A DNA stretch of 64,000 bases from Typhlomys cinereus (lineage: Eukaryota > Chordata > Mammalia > Rodentia > Platacanthomyidae), in assembly GCA_023101885.1 (NCBI GenBank), contig JALPQD010000241.1, positions 744,001 through 808,000 on the forward strand, given 5' to 3'. Shown here piece by piece: positions 23,906 through 37,950 of this stretch (position 1 is the first letter of the stretch; each line of letters begins with the position of its first letter). The translations under genes were made by a program, and so were the position numbers. The notes beneath the pieces are model-generated. The model did not search any database and was not told the DNA's origin. It was given only the letters and a program-made list of their open reading frames with translations.

Positions 23906-26269
23906 ACCCTTGACCACTTCTTGAGATTAGATAGGATATCATTTGAAATCTGTGAGAGACATTCTTGTCACCTGAGACTGTGCTTCCCTGGCAATCTGTA
24001 GATTTCCAAATAGAAGATGTGTTCAGCCCCACACCCCCATGTAGTTTTCTCAAGGTAGGTTAAGTTAAAAGTGACTGGGACCAGAAGGCTAGTTTGGAGT
24101 GTCTTAGAATGTCATGCTAGTGATTTACTGCAGAGAGTGGGCCTGGAATCAGAGAAAATGGTATGGAAAGCCCTAACACACCTTATCCTACAAAAAGCAC
24201 TGTGGGTCATATTGTGTAACTCTTATTTATCATGATGAATGGTTTATTGGAAACAGAGTATCAGTCTAGATTAAAAATAACAAATGAGACAGCAAGGAAA
24301 TAACTTATGTCTCTACCAAGTTTGAGCTTTCCCATTAGTTCCCCTTCCTCCCTCTAATTTATCAGCACATGGGTGATCAACAGGACTGGAGAGCAAGAGA
24401 CAATATGAAACAGTGGCACAGGACCAAAACCTTCAGTGCTCATTGTAAGCAGGGGACTTTCCTCCCTAGAAATAACACATCTCCCTCATTTGCATGAGCT
24501 ACCAGAACACTTCCTAATCACTCCCTACTTAGGACTTAACCAATTAGGATTAGCAGCATGCTGGGTTTCTCCTCTGTGATTTATAGAAGGCAAGCACTTC
24601 ATAAATCAGCAGAGCTGTTCATCCACCTGCCTCTCCATAAACAATGAAAATGGGTAATCAGTGGCATGGCTACGCGTTATCCGGGGAAATGAATCAGAGA
24701 CCAGTTTCTTAATTGTCTGCTGACTGATGTGAGTGCCTTCTGTGCTCTCCACATGCTCAGTACCCTACGCTGAAGGTCTGGCAGGACACTGCCTGGAGGG
24801 GGAAGAAGGGAAGATCTATAAACCTGTTGCCAGTGCCCCACAACATTAAACTGACAATATATTTTTACAGACTGAATTGTGGGTAATAAAGTCATTGAAT
24901 AAAGGAAGGTAAAAGCCACCCAGCTGTAACACAGTTTCAACTCAACAAGAATCCTGAATGTCTGAGACGCTATCGGGATCATCCTGCCCAGTGATGTGAT
25001 AATATGGGGTAATGTAACAGCTCAATAATTTTGGTGAATAGTAATGGGGAAACACATGGATGCTATTAGGAAGAACAATCTCCATGAAATCAAGGCAATC
25101 AATGAATTTTAATTCTGACACTGCATAGTAAGGAAGATGTTAACACATGACATAGAAGGAAAGAGCACAGTGACATTTGTTGTTCTCACATAGGTTACTG
25201 CAAAATAATGGAAGCCCACCCAAATGAGCAATAAAAAGGTTTATCTAAAACTATTTGTTATATATCACTCCTAAGTTCAGAGATTTCCAATAAACTTACA
25301 TTACATCTCAAAGGGATGTGAGAATCAAGGGCTAAGGCTTTCTGACAGTGATTGTTTTCAGGATTCCATGGTAAAACTGGTCAGTCTCATCTATTAAAAT
25401 CCCCCTATCTTTCTACAATCAGAAATACTCTGTTTAGTCACTCATAAACTGGATTCTTCCATTATTGTCAAGTAGATAAGTTGTTCTTGTTGAGAAACAT
25501 ACCAGACAAGTCATCTCTTCAACCTTTATTCATTCAATCAACCTGGGGCATCTATCAAGCTCTTCCAAATCATCTTCATTCAACAAATAAGACATGTTGT
25601 CTTTAACAAGCACATCCTTATGGTTACCAGCTATTTCAGTAGCTCTATCATTTATAACAATAATTTACTCTAAAAATAATCTTTAAATAGTCACTTTAAT
25701 TATTTTGGCCATGAACTTGGTTGCAAATAAAATAAAGTTCATGCTTTGTCTAAATACAGAGTCCAGTCTATGGAATCTATGTTGTTCTGAGAACATGTAA
25801 AGGAGTATGAGTTAGAAAACTTTGGTTTTAGATAATTTTTCAAATTGTTACTTATTTTCCTGATTTTTTTCAAAGACTTATGCTTTAGGATATTTGTATA
25901 TTATATATGGTGCAATTCTGTCAGTGTATTTCAATGATATACAACAACAGTTTTCTTTAGGATGTGAGGATAGAGATTAAAGAAGGCCAAAGAGATCTGA
26001 AGGAAAGCATGTGGATGAAAGTTAATTCGATCATAGTTGGTTTTTTCTCCTTAAATATAGTATTTAGCTACTTTCTCACAAAAGGCCAATCAATTTGTAG
26101 ATGGCAGATAGGCTAGCTGGCTATACTAAACCCATTCCATAAAGTTGTGTCATAAACCTCAAGTACATGCAATAAGAACTAAACAGTCTTTCACCAGCAA
26201 CTGATTAAACAACCAGACAAAAATCTAAGAGGATGCCTTGAGGGAAAGAAAAAAAAAAAAACAGGGATA
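23906..26269. other. Unassigned sequence
   Basis: Unique-looking AT-rich DNA. About 24470-24720 has the look of a conserved non-coding element, with CTCATTTGCATGAG (a palindromic context for an octamer) at 24485-24498 and AACCAATTAGGATTAG after it. No gene recognised. Confidence 0.35.
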
Positions 26270-26445
26270 ATGAAAACACAGCTTAAAAAAATGGTTGGGG
26301 TACATAAGCCAGAGGGAACGCTGGGGTCCATAGAAGCATACAAGCAGGAGGGTGGGAGGGAGCATGAGGGATTAATGAAGAGAAAGGTGGGGACGGAAGT
26401 ACTCAATATGCTTGTAAAAGTAGAAAATAAATAAATAATATAGAA
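26270..26445 (+). repeat. L1 3' end fragment
   Basis: Contains GGTCCATAGAAGCATACAAG, a G-rich purine stretch, CTCAATATGCTTGTAAAAGT and an AAATAAATAAATAATA tail. It closely parallels 39285-39440. This is the last 170 bp or so of an L1 3' UTR. Confidence 0.65.
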
Positions 26446-26528
26446 CTTAAAAAATTGGTTGTATACAGACAAAGTTATGCTGAAGAAAATTTTAACAGTA
26501 GATGCTTAATTCAAAAGTTCAAAGTCAA

Positions 26529-26640
26529 GCTAGGTAAGGTGCCTCACCCCTGTGATCCCAGGGGTATGAGCTGCAGTGAGTCAAGGCCAACTTGCTCTAT
26601 AAAATGAGTTCTTGTGAAAAAAAAATACTGGAGCAAAAAT
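26529..26640 (+). repeat. Old B1-like monomer
   Basis: AGCTAGGTAAGGTGCCTCAC, CCTGTGATCCCAGGGG, GAGTCAAGGCCAACTTGC and an A-rich tail match the layout of a 7SL-derived B1. Diverged. Confidence 0.55.
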
Positions 26641-26833
26641 CAGAAACAATTAGAGAGACAGAAACCATAAAAAAGCATACCACTTCCAGCATAAGTATAT
26701 GAAACACAACAAGCAGAAGATATAATAAACATGAAAGCAAAAGTTCATACAATGAGAGACATAAAAACAATATGGAGGAGCACTGAAATATGGCTATTTA
26801 TAAACATCTACAAAACTTACCAACCTGCAAAGC

Positions 26834-26857
26834 AAAAAAAAAAAAAAAAAAAAAAAA
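26834..26857 (+). repeat. A24 homopolymer
   Basis: Uninterrupted run of 24 A followed by GGACTGG. It may be the tail of a retroposon on the plus strand, but no body was recognised upstream. Confidence 0.8.
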
Positions 26858-27289
26858 GGACTGGCAAAGGAAGTATTATGAAAAAAAGAGAATAAACGAA
26901 GAAAAACAGGAGCATACTACAGGCTTCGCAGCCATATATGAACCTGGCAAATTAAAGGTGAAATAACCCAATTCTTTAAAGAAAACTACTATTCATGGTT
27001 TTCTGCATGTTCTGATTGACCAGGTAAGCAATCTGTGGGCCTGACCATCCACAGGAAACTTCTCTGTCTTTTCTGTGCTTTCTGGCTATTACCTAACACA
27101 AAGACAAACCTAGACAGTATTATCATGTAAGTGCTGAGAAACAGCATCCCAGAGTGATTCTAATAAAACTACTTCTAATAAACCAACATCTGCTTATCCT
27201 AAAATATGCCAACATCTTGCTGGAAAAAATAGAAGAAGTGTAAGAATACATGAAAACATGTACCCCCTCAGTATCACCAAAGATAAGGC
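26858..27289 (+). other. Possible 5' region of the old L1
   Basis: AT-rich DNA running into L1 ORF1-like sequence. Contains no frame. It may be the decayed 5' UTR of the next element. Confidence 0.3.
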
Positions 27290-30200
27290 TTCAGAGTCAC
27301 AATGGACAGCCCATTGGAAGGTATCCAAGAGAACAATAACTAAGACAGTGAGTTTCAAAGATCTATTATAAATATATTCAAAGAGCTCAGAGAGGACATA
27401 GGTAAATGTTCAAAGACGTTTCAAGAAGAACACAACAAACTCAGGAAAGAATTTCAAGAATACAAAAATTAACAAGATATACACAGAATGAAAATAGAGA
27501 GTCTAAAAACAGATCACAAAGCAGTGAAAAACCCAAGGTAATCTACAAACAAACATATAAACACTGAAAAATAAACCAGAATGAAACAACACTGAAACAA
27601 AAAATTCTAAACAGTATAATAAAAAATTCAATACAGAGTCTCAAAAATAGAACTGATCATGTAAAAGACAGAGTCTCAGAACTAGAAGATAACACAGAAG
27701 AGTTTCATAAGTTAATAAAAGAAGCTGATATGCTGAAAAACACACTGGAATGGAATATACAAGAACTCTGGGACACCATCAAAGGCCCAACATATGGGTA
27801 TCACAGAAACAGAGATACAAAAGGAAGATCCACCAAGTATAATCAATAAGATGATAGAGCAAAATTTCCCTGACCTAAAAAAGAGATACCCATTCTGATT
27901 TGAGAGGCATACCAGAATACCAATACAGAATACCAAATATTCAAGACAAAAAAAGAAACACACAGAAACATATAATAGGCCACACAGCAAATATACACAT
28001 CAAAGACAAAAATCTTAAGAGCTGGAAGACAAAAGGAACAAGTCACATTTAGAGGTAAACCCATCAAAATAAAGACCCAGAAGGGCCTGGACAGACACAA
28101 TATAAGTTCTGGATGAACGAACACAATACCAACCCAGATCATTATGTCCAGCAAAACTTTGGGTCATAATAGAAAGCGAAAGAAAAATATTCCACGACAA
28201 AAACAAACCATAAAACTATATGGCCACTAAGCCAGGCCTTCAAAGAGTATTGAAAGAATTGCACAAGATAGAAGAGAAGGATACACACATCAAAAAAACT
28301 AAAGGGAAGAAACAATATCAACACAAGAGCTGAATGAGGGACTGAAAAAAAAGAGCAAACACCATAAAATCAACTTTAAATATTAATGGGCTCAAGTCCC
28401 TAATCAAGAGATACAGGCTTAACACTTGGATCAAACGTTATGACCCATCAATTCTCTGCCTCCAAGAAACATGCCTCACCTTGAAAGATAAACACATTCT
28501 CAAGGTAAAGGGACGGTCAAAAGCACTCCAAGCAAATAGGAAAAGGAAACAAGCAGAAGTTGCATTCTAATTCAGACAAAATAGACGTCAACAAACCATG
28601 TGAGATGAAAATGTATATTACATTCTAGTAGAGGGAAAATTCCAGCAAGAACATGTATGCACCAAACATGGAAGCACCCGCATTAATCAAACACTGCAGG
28701 AGATAAAATAACTATTCAACCCAAACATGTAGTAGTAGGAGACTTCAATATCCCACTTATACCACTGGACCGGTCAATGAGGCAAAAGCTAAGCAGAGAC
28801 ACTATTGGAATTACATGAAACCATAAATCAAATAAATGGACCTTACAGATATCTATAGAATACGTAAACACTAAAGAAGACACATTCTACTCAGCAGCTC
28901 CTGGGACATTCTTAAAAATAGACCACATACTAGGACAGAAATCAAACTTCATGTATGCAGAAAAATTGAAATCATGCACTGCATACTATCTGATCATCTG
29001 GAATAAAAGTAGATATCTACAACAAAGGAAACAAAAGAAACTACACAAATTCATTGAAGAAAAATAACACATTTTTAAATGAGGAATTGGTCAAAAATGA
29101 AATAAAGCAGGAAATTAAAAATTCCCTTGAAGTGAATGAAAATGAAGACACAACCTACCAAAACCTATGGGACACACTGAAAGCAGTTCTAAGAGGAAAG
29201 TTTATAATACAAATTGCCTACATCACAAAAAAAGGAAAGATTCTAAGTAGATGGCTTAATGTTACACCTGAAAGATTTAGGAAAAAAAGCATGTACCAAT
29301 CCCAAAAGTATCATATGGGAAGAAATATCTGAGATCCAAGCAGAAATTAATGAATTGGAACTGAAAAAACATACAAAAATGTTTTTTTGAAAAGATAAAA
29401 AGATTGACAAGTTCCTAGCTTCACTAACCAAAAGAAGGAGAGAGAACACTAGAACTCACAAAATCAGAGATGAAAGAGGGAAATTACAACAAATATTGGA
29501 GAAAGCCAGAGAATCATAAGGACATACTTTAAAAATTTATACTCTCTTAAATTGGACAATCTAAAGAAAATAGATGAATTCTTAACAGATGTGACATACC
29601 AAAATTGACTCAACATGAAATAGACACACTAAACTTGCCAATAACAAAAGAATAATTTGAAACGGTATAAGTCTCCCAGATAATGAAAGTCCAAGACTTG
29701 ATGGATTCAGTGCAGAATTCTACCAGGCCTTCAGAGGAGAACTAACACCACTACTTCTCAAATTATTCCATACAATAGAGGAGAAAGGAATATTCCCAAA
29801 TTCTTTCCTTGAATTCAATAGAACTCTGATTCCAAAGCCAAACAAAGATAGATCAAAGAAAGAATTATAGGCTAATCTCACTAATGAACATAGATGCAAA
29901 AAATCCTCAATAAAATACTAGCAAATCAAATCAAATCCAAACATATATCCAGAGGATTATACACCATGATCAAGTCAGGTTCATACTAGGAATGCAAGGA
30001 TTGTTTAACATACATAAATCAATAAACATGATTCATCACATTAACAGACTCAAAATCGTATGATCCTCTCAATTAATGCAGAAAAGGCATTCAACAAAAT
30101 CCAACATCTCTTCATAATAAAAGTTTTGGAGAAAATAGGAATGGAAGGGACCTATCTCAACTTGATAAAGGCTATATATATATGACAAGCCTAAAGCAAG

Positions 30201-32725
30201 AATCATCCTAAATAGGGAAAACCTTGAAGGATTCTAACTTAGATCTGGAACAAGACATTGTCACCACTCCTGTTCAATGTTGTGCTTGAAGTCCTATCTG
30301 CAGCAATAATGCAAGAGAAGGAAATAAAAGGGATATAGATAGGTAAGGAAGAAGTCAAAGTAGCCCTATTCACAGATGATACGATTCCATACTTGAGAGA
30401 TTCGCATGACTCCACCAAGAAACTACTTGAATTAATAAATAATTTAAGTAAATTGGAAAACTACAAAATATACATACAAAAATCAGTAGCCTTCCTAAAT
30501 ATCAGAGACAAACAAGCTGAGAAAGAAATGAGAGAATCAATCATATTCACCATAGCTACAAAGAAAATAAAATACCTTGGAATAAATTTAACCAAGGAAA
30601 TAAAAGACCTATACAATGGAAACTAGAAAACACTGCTGAAATAAATTAAAGAAGATAGATAGTAGAAGGTGGAAAGACCTTCCTTGCTCATGGATTGGTA
30701 GGGTCAGTATTGTGAAAATGACCATCCTGTCCAAAGAAATACACAGATTCAATGCAATCCCAATTAAAATCCCAGTGCAATTCTTCACAGAATTGGAAAA
30801 AAAATCTCAAAATTCATGTAGAAGAACAAAAAACCACAATTAGCCAAAACAATTTTGGGCAATAAAAAGATAGCTGGAAGTATCACCATATCACCAAACT
30901 ATATTATAGAATTACTCTAATAAAAACAGCTTGGTACTGGCACAAAAACAGGTACATCTACCAAAGGATCAGAACAGAGGACTCAGACACAAACCCCTAC
31001 ACAGCCAAAGGTGCCAAACATGTACTTTGGGAAAAAGACAGCATATTCAAACAGTGGTGTTGGGAAAATTGGACATCTACATATAGAAGAATAAATATTG
31101 ACTATTGCATCTCTCCTTATACAAAAGTGAAATCCAAATAGATCAAAGACCTAAAATTCTGAAATTATTAGAAGAAAGAGTAGGAAGTACACTTAAATTG
31201 ATAGACTTAGGTAAAAATTTTGTAAGCAGAGCAACAAATGCCTAGGAACCAAGATGAATAATCAACAAATGGGACTTCATTAAATTAAAAAGCTTCTGTT
31301 CTGCAAAAGGAACTGTTAATTGTGCAAAAAGACAACCCTCAGAATTGGAGAAAATCTTTGCTAGTTATGAATATGACAAAGGGTTGATCTCTATAGTATA
31401 CAAAGAACTCAGAAAATTAAAGACAGCAAACTTTCCAATTAAAAAATTGGGCTCTGGAACTAAACAGGGATTTCACCCCAAAAAGAAATTGAAATGTCAA
31501 ACAAATACCTTTAAAGGTGCTCAACTTCCTTGATTATCAGAGAAATGCAAATCAAAACAACCCTGTGTTACCATCTTACCCCAGTCAGAATAGTTAAAAT
31601 AAAGAACACAAATAACAGAGATTGTTGGCAAGACTGTACAGAAAAAGGGGCACTTATTCACTGCTAGTGGGAGTGTAAACTGGTACAGCCTCTATAAGTA
31701 TCAGTGTGGAGGTTCTTCAGAAAGCTAAAAATGGAACTGCCATATCATTCATCTATAACACTCCTTGTAATATTCCCAAAAGACTCTACATCTTATTACA
31801 AAGACACTTGTTCCTCTATATTTGTTGCAGCTCTATTCACAATAGCAAAAAATGCAATCAGGCAACATGCCCATCAACAGAGGAATGGATAATGAAAATG
31901 TGTTAGATAATGAAAATGTGTTACATAAACAGAGTAGATTATCATTCAGCCATCAGAAAAGGATGTGATTATAGAATTTTCTAACAAATGGATGGAACTG
32001 GAAACGTTCATATTGAGTGAGACATCTCATACACAGAGAGTTAAGCACCACATATCCTCTTTAATGATTGAACTGATATATTTGTCAACATATTTGGATC
32101 AGAAGCACTGTAAGAGCCAGAAAACTTGAAAAAGACCTAAGAGGGGGAAAGTGGGAAAAGATGATTAGGATGAAACTTTTTAAAGTGGAGATTTGGAATC
32201 TCAAGACAAGAGTGAGGGAGGGAACAATTGAGAAAAATACAAAGTATGAAATGAGGGAAAGGGAGACAGGAGGGGCATGGCAGTTAGGTGGTCAGAGGGA
32301 CTTATAAAAAAGCTCAAAAATGATGGAAACCAATCCCAAAGGAACATCCTATGCTAGCAATATGTAAAAAAGTCTTTTAAAAAAGGAACACGAATGCACA
32401 GTCCCTATGCAGAGGAGCATAGAGTGAGAAAACAGGGAACAATAAAATCAAATAAAAGCCTTGAGCTGAACCACTTAAAACACAGGGACAAAATTATACT
32501 AGAAGTAACAGGAATGTGGCTTCTTGATAAAATGTTAGTCAGAGAGGTCTTAAAGACCCCCAAACATTATAGGCTATTGCCATGGCTCTTGGTTGCCCTC
32601 CAAATGCTATCAGTAAGACCCTGTTACTGAAAATGCAACCTATATTGATTACAGTATATGGGCAATGTGTGTCATCAGGAACTGGTGTGAGTACTTTCTT
32701 CTTGCTGGATAGCTTACACAGTACC
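27290..32725 (+). mobile_element. Old, decayed L1 element (L1-I), interrupted at its 3' end by L1-II
   Basis: Degenerate ORF1-like sequence (about 27330-28330, coiled-coil-type AAGAACACAACAAACTCAGG and later AGAGGTAAACCCATCAAAAT) is followed by ORF2-like sequence: endonuclease start near 28360 (TTAATGGGCTCAAGTCCC), reverse transcriptase near 29700-30400 and the C-terminal part to about 32000. Only short pieces stay open, such as 29054-29332 ([20 protein letters not shown]) and 30393-30626. Many stops and indels exist. A small tandem duplication (GATAATGAAAATGTGTTA twice) lies at about 31886-31922. The 3' UTR at 32160-32725 appears to continue at 38771 after the younger insertion. Confidence 0.88.
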
Positions 32726-32732
32726 AAGAAAT

Positions 32733-33139
32733 ACTGCTCCCTTCCCTCCACTCCACCGCCCGGGAGGCGCGCGCGGTCCAGCCAGGCCTCACCGTGCAAC
32801 CTAGGTAAGCTCCATCCCCGCCCACCCCCAGATCCCCAGGCCGCCCAAGGGACTCAGCTCCTTCCACCATCCAGCCTGAGCCTCCGCACAGGGCCTGGCA
32901 GGAGGAGAGGGCAACCCCCTGTGCCCGGGCTTGCACTCAGGTCCCCCAGGTTAAATAGCACCCGCCAATGCCCCATCCTTCCTTCCCCTACTCCGCCGCC
33001 CGGGACGCGCGGGGTCCAGCCTGGACTCACCTGGACCTAGGCTCCATCTCCGCCCACCCCCAAAACCCCAGGCCAAATAATTCAGTTTAGTGAAAAAACG
33101 CACAGAAATTGAAAGAAGATCTTAAGAGTTAAAACGACA
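32733..33139 (+). promoter_or_regulatory. L1-II 5' UTR with GC-rich monomer repeats
   Basis: Two copies of a GC-rich unit (CCGCCCGGGAGGCGCGCGCG at 32758 and CCGCCCGGGACGCGCGGGG at 32997), about 239 bp apart. They share TCCAGCC.GG..TCACC and CTCCATC.CCGCCCACCCCC. This resembles the repeated promoter monomers of rodent L1s. CTAGGTAAGC at 32801-32810 is a good 5' splice-site match. A plus-strand frame of about 150 codons here is a by-product of the GC-rich sequence. Confidence 0.7.
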
Positions 33140-34177
33140 ATGCCAAAGTTAAAGTGCAAATCCATGAGACACAACACTCAAGTAAACAAATCTCCCACTG
33201 AAGGAATTAATCCCATAATACTAGACTCCAACCAGAACAAACCCATGGAAAATGGCCAAGAAAACCTGACCCAGGATAACGACCTTCAAAATATGATCAT
33301 TACTATGTTCAATACTATGAAAGAGGAAATCTGGGAGGAATTAAATAATCGAATCAATTGCTTTGAAGAGGAACACAACAGACACTTGGAGTAGTTGAGA
33401 AAAACAGTGCAAGAAACAAAAACTGGCATAAAGCAGTTAAAGCAGACTCAAGCAGAGTTTAAAACTGAGCTAAAAGACAAGTTATCTTCAACCCAGAACT
33501 CCACAGAGAGTCTTATCAGCACAAATAAGGAAGCAAAAAACAGAATTTCAGACCTTGAAGATAAAGTGGTTGTTAAAGCCAAAAAGATACTTGAGAGAAA
33601 TATGCAGGAGATATGGGACACCCTGAAGAAGCCTAACATGCGTATTCATGGAATACCAGAGCAGGAATCTCAAAATACCACCCCTGAGGAAATTTTTCAA
33701 ACGATCATCAAGGAAAACTTTCCTCATCTAAAAAAACAGAGGCTCTTCCATATACAAGAGGCATTCCACACCCCAAACAGATATGACTAAAACAGAAGCT
33801 CCCCATGGCAAATAATAGTCAAAACACTACACATTCAAGATAAAGAACTAGTGCTGAGAGCTTCAAGGGAGAAAAAACAAGTCACTTTTAAAGGTAAACC
33901 TATTAAAATAACAAATGACTTCTCAGTCAAAACAGTAAAAGCAAGAAGAGCTTGGAGAGACATACTTAAAGTATTGAATAAGCAAAAATGTCAACCCAGG
34001 CTGATTTACCCTGAAAAACTATCCGTCATGATCAAGGGAGAAAGAAAAATCTTCCAGCACAAAGACAACTTGAAGGGATACACGTCCACCAAACCAGGCC
34101 TTCAAAAAATGCTAGAAATGATACTCAAGCATGAAGAAAAAAACAGGCATATCCAGGAGAACAGAAGGCAAGTATAA
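33140..34177 (+). pseudogene. L1-II ORF1 pseudogene
   Basis: Encodes the L1 RNA-binding chaperone, which coats the L1 RNA in a trimer. Comparison with the intact copy at 53200 shows three lesions: an in-frame TAG at about 33392-33394 (GAG in the other copy), an in-frame loss of 27-30 bases in the coiled coil near 33570, and a TAA at 33788-33790 (CAA in the other copy). The C-terminal domain (REKKQVTFKGKPIKITNDFS) is open at 33851-34177. The first ATG of the intact copy (53200) is ACG here; the start is the next ATG. Confidence 0.9.
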
Positions 34178-34226
34178 CACCATTAAAAGCGAAGCAATAT
34201 ATTTATAAAAACTATTAACATAATAA

Positions 34227-37200
34227 ATGTCTGGAATTAAAAATAGTTTCTCCATTATAACACTAAATGTTAATGGAATTAACTCACCAATCAAGAGACA
34301 CAGATTACAAACTTGGATTAAAAAATCACAATCCATCAATCTGCTGTATGCAGGAAACCCATCTCACCACAAAAGAGAGGCATGCCCTAAAAATAAAAGG
34401 CTGGTCAACGATTCTACAAGCTAATGGAAGCAGAAAACAGGCAGGGGTAGCCATTATGATATCAGACAAAGTGGACTTCAAACCAAAGAAAATTATAAGA
34501 GACACGGATGGATACTATGTTTTAGTCACAGGTACAATTCACCAGGAAAACTTCACAATACTGAAAATATATGCACCCAATATGGGCCCCTCCACATTCA
34601 TTAAGAAAACCCTACAGCCTCTAAAGCAAGAAATCAACCCCAAACGATAATTCTTGGGGATTTCAACACCGCCCTCTCAACAAGGGATAGATCAACAGGT
34701 CAAAAGCTTAACAGAGACACTTTGGACCTTAAAGAAATGGACCTTACAGATCTCTATCGAACTTTTCACCCACGCACCAAAGAATACACATTTTTCTCAG
34801 CAGCACACGGAACTTCCTCCAAAATAGATCACATACTGGGCCACAAAACGAATCTACACATATACAAAAAAGTTGAAATTCTAACTGTGCCCTGTCAGAC
34901 CACCATGGCCTAAAGCTGGACATCCACAACAAACAAGGGAAAATACACTAACTCCTGGAAACTTAACAATATGATGCTGAATGAGAACTGGATTCAGGAA
35001 GAAATTAAAAAGGAAATTCAAGATTTTCTGAAAGTGAATGATAGTGAAACTACAACTTATCAAAATCTCTGAGACACAATGAAAGCTGTTCTAAGTGGTA
35101 AGTTCATAGCTCTTAATGCCTACATCAAAAAAATGGAAACATCAGAAATAAACAACAATGCAGCTTAAAGCTTTAGAGAAACTAGAGCAATCTGATCCCA
35201 AAAGTAGTAGAAGAGAGGAGATTAGCAAAATAAGGGGAGAAATATCTGAAATCTAGATTAAGAAAATGATAGAAAAAATCAACCAATCAAAAAGCTGGTT
35301 CTTTGAAAAAAACAATAAGATTGATACACCCCTAGATAAATTAACCAAAAGCAAGAGAGAGAAAACCCAAATTAACAAAATTAGAAATGAACATGGAGTT
35401 ATCACTACTGATACCCAAGAAATCCAGAGAATTATAACATCATATTTCAAAAAATTATACTCTGTGAAGTTTGACAACACAAAAGTGATGGATGAATTTC
35501 TAAGTAAACACAACTTACCTAAATTGAATCAGGAAGTTGTGAATTATTTAAATAGTCCTATAACATATAAGGAAATTGAAGAAGTAATCTCAAATCTTCC
35601 CACCAAAAAATGTCCTGGACCAGATGGATTCAGCATAGAGTTCTACCAGACATTTAAGGAGTTGATAACACCAATTCTCCTTAAACTGTTCCATCAAATA
35701 GCAAAGGAAGGAACACTACCAAATTCCTTCTATGAAGCTAATATCATTTTAATCCCAAAACCTAATAAAGATTCACTTAAAAAAGAAAACTATAGGCCGA
35801 TCTCTCTGATGAACACAGACACAAAGATTCTCAACAAAGTCTTAGCAAATCAGATTCAAAAACACATTAAAAAGATCCTTTACGGGGACCAAGTAGGCTT
35901 CATCCCTGGCACACAAGGTTGGTTCAACATACGTAAATCAATAAATGTAATTCATCATGTAAACCAGTCCAAAGTCCAAGACCACATGGTACTCTCGATA
36001 GATGCAGAAAAAGCTTTTGACAAGATCCAAAAGCCTTTTATGATCAAAACGCTAGAAACAGTAGGAATGGAACGAACCTTTATCAATATAATAAAAGCTG
36101 TATATAACAAGCTCACAGCAAGGATTATGCTCAATGGGGAACAATTGGAAGCATTCCAACTTTGATCAGCAACTAGACAAGGCTGTCCACTCTCACCACT
36201 TCTATTCAATATTGTACTTGAAGTCTTAGCTGAAGCCATAAGACAAGAAAAGGACATAAGAGGGATTCAAATTGGCAAGGAAGAAGTCAAACTATCCCTA
36301 TTTGCAGATGACATGATCTTATACCTGAGTGATCCCAAAAACTCCACCAGGAAGCTCCTGTAACTAATTGAGAAGTTCAGGAGGGTGGCAGGATACAAAA
36401 TAAATGTGCAAAAATCAGAGGCCTTCCTATATGCCCAGAATCCCATTTACTATAGCCCTTAAAAAAATGAAGTACCTTGGTATAAACCTAACCAAGGAGG
36501 TAAAAGACCTTTACAATGAAAACTTTAAAACCCTAAAGAAAGAAATAGCAGAAGACACCAGAAGGTGGAAAGCCCTCCAATGTTCCTGGATTGGCAGAAT
36601 CAACATCGTAAAAATGACCATCCTACCAAAGGCGGTATACAAATTCAATGCTATACCAATTAAAATCCCAAAGCAATTCTTCAAAGTTGACCAAACAATC
36701 TCAAAGTTCATATGGAGGCACAAAAGACCCAGGATAGCAAAGACAATCCTGAGTAACAAAAACACTGCTGGAGGTATTACCATACCAAACCTAACTCTAT
36801 ACTACAAATCCATAGTTATAAAGACAGCCTGGTACTGGCTCCAAAGTAGACACACAGATCAATGGACAAGGATTGAAGACCCAGATATAAGCCCACAAAA
36901 TTACAGCCATTTGATCTTTGACAAAGGGGCCCAAAAAATCCAATGGAAAAAGAACAGCATCTTCTACAAATGGTGCTGGCAAAACTGGATCTTCACATGC
37001 AGAAGATTAAAGCTGGACCTGTACTTGTCACCATGTCCAAGACTTAATTCCAAATGGATCAAGTACCTTGATATAAGGCCAGAGACTATAAAAACCATAG
37101 TTGAAAGGATAGGGAACTCCCTCGAGCTAATTGGGCTAGGCCAACAGTTCCTAAACAGACATCCAATGGCACAGTCACTGCTACCAACTCTCAACAGTTG

Positions 37201-37950
37201 GGATTTTGTGAAATTAAAGAGCTTCTGTTCAGATAAAGAGATTGTCACACGAGCTCAAAGGCAACCCACAGAATGGGAGAAAATCTTCACTAACCACACA
37301 TCTGATAGAACTCTGCTGTTCAGAGTGCACAAAGAACTTAGAAAACTAAACACCAAGGAAACCAATGGCCCAATTAAAAAATGGGCCCTGGAACTCAAAA
37401 GAAACTTTACCAGGGATGAAATTAAAATGTCTAACAAATATCTTTAAAATGCTCCACTTCTTTAGCTATCAGGGAAATGCAAATCAAAACTTCCCTGAGA
37501 TATCATCTCATCCCGTTCAGGATGGCAAAAATCCACAATACAAACAACAACAAATGCTTGAGAGGATGTGGAAAGAGGGGAACTCTCCTACATTGCTGGT
37601 GGGAATGCAGGCTCATATAGCCACTCTGGCAAGCCGACTGGAGATTCTTAAAGAAATTGAAGATTGAAATGCCATATGACCCTGTTATTCCACTTTTGGG
37701 AACAACCCGCCATACAGCAGAGGTTCACCTCGATAGCACAAGCAGGACCATGTTCATAGCAGCACTGTTTACAATAGCAAAGTCATGCAATCAACCCAAA
37801 TGTCCAACAATTGACGAGTGGATAAGGAAACTGTGGTACATCTATACAATGGAGTACTACTCAGCCATCAAAAATGATGAATTACTGGAATTTGCCGGGA
37901 AGTGGATGTCATTAGAAACAATTATATTAAGTGAAGTGTCCCAGACCTAG
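34227..37950 (+). pseudogene. L1-II ORF2 pseudogene (endonuclease/reverse transcriptase)
   Basis: Endonuclease at the start (SIITLNVNGINSPIKRHRL), reverse transcriptase in the middle (35266-36165 open for 299 codons, with [15 protein letters not shown] and [20 protein letters not shown]), FADD motif at about 36301-36312, and the C-terminal region to 37950. Lesions seen: an extra A near 34319-34325, a lost C near 34640, a stop at 35254-35256, TGA near 36163-36165, TAA near 36361-36363, a deletion of about 40 bases near 36438 relative to L1-IV, and more indels after 37447. Not functional. Confidence 0.9.

Noticed and set aside
32582..33040. 152-codon plus-strand frame rich in P and R
   Set aside because: Falls across the L1 5' UTR boundary and GC-rich monomers; not a gene.
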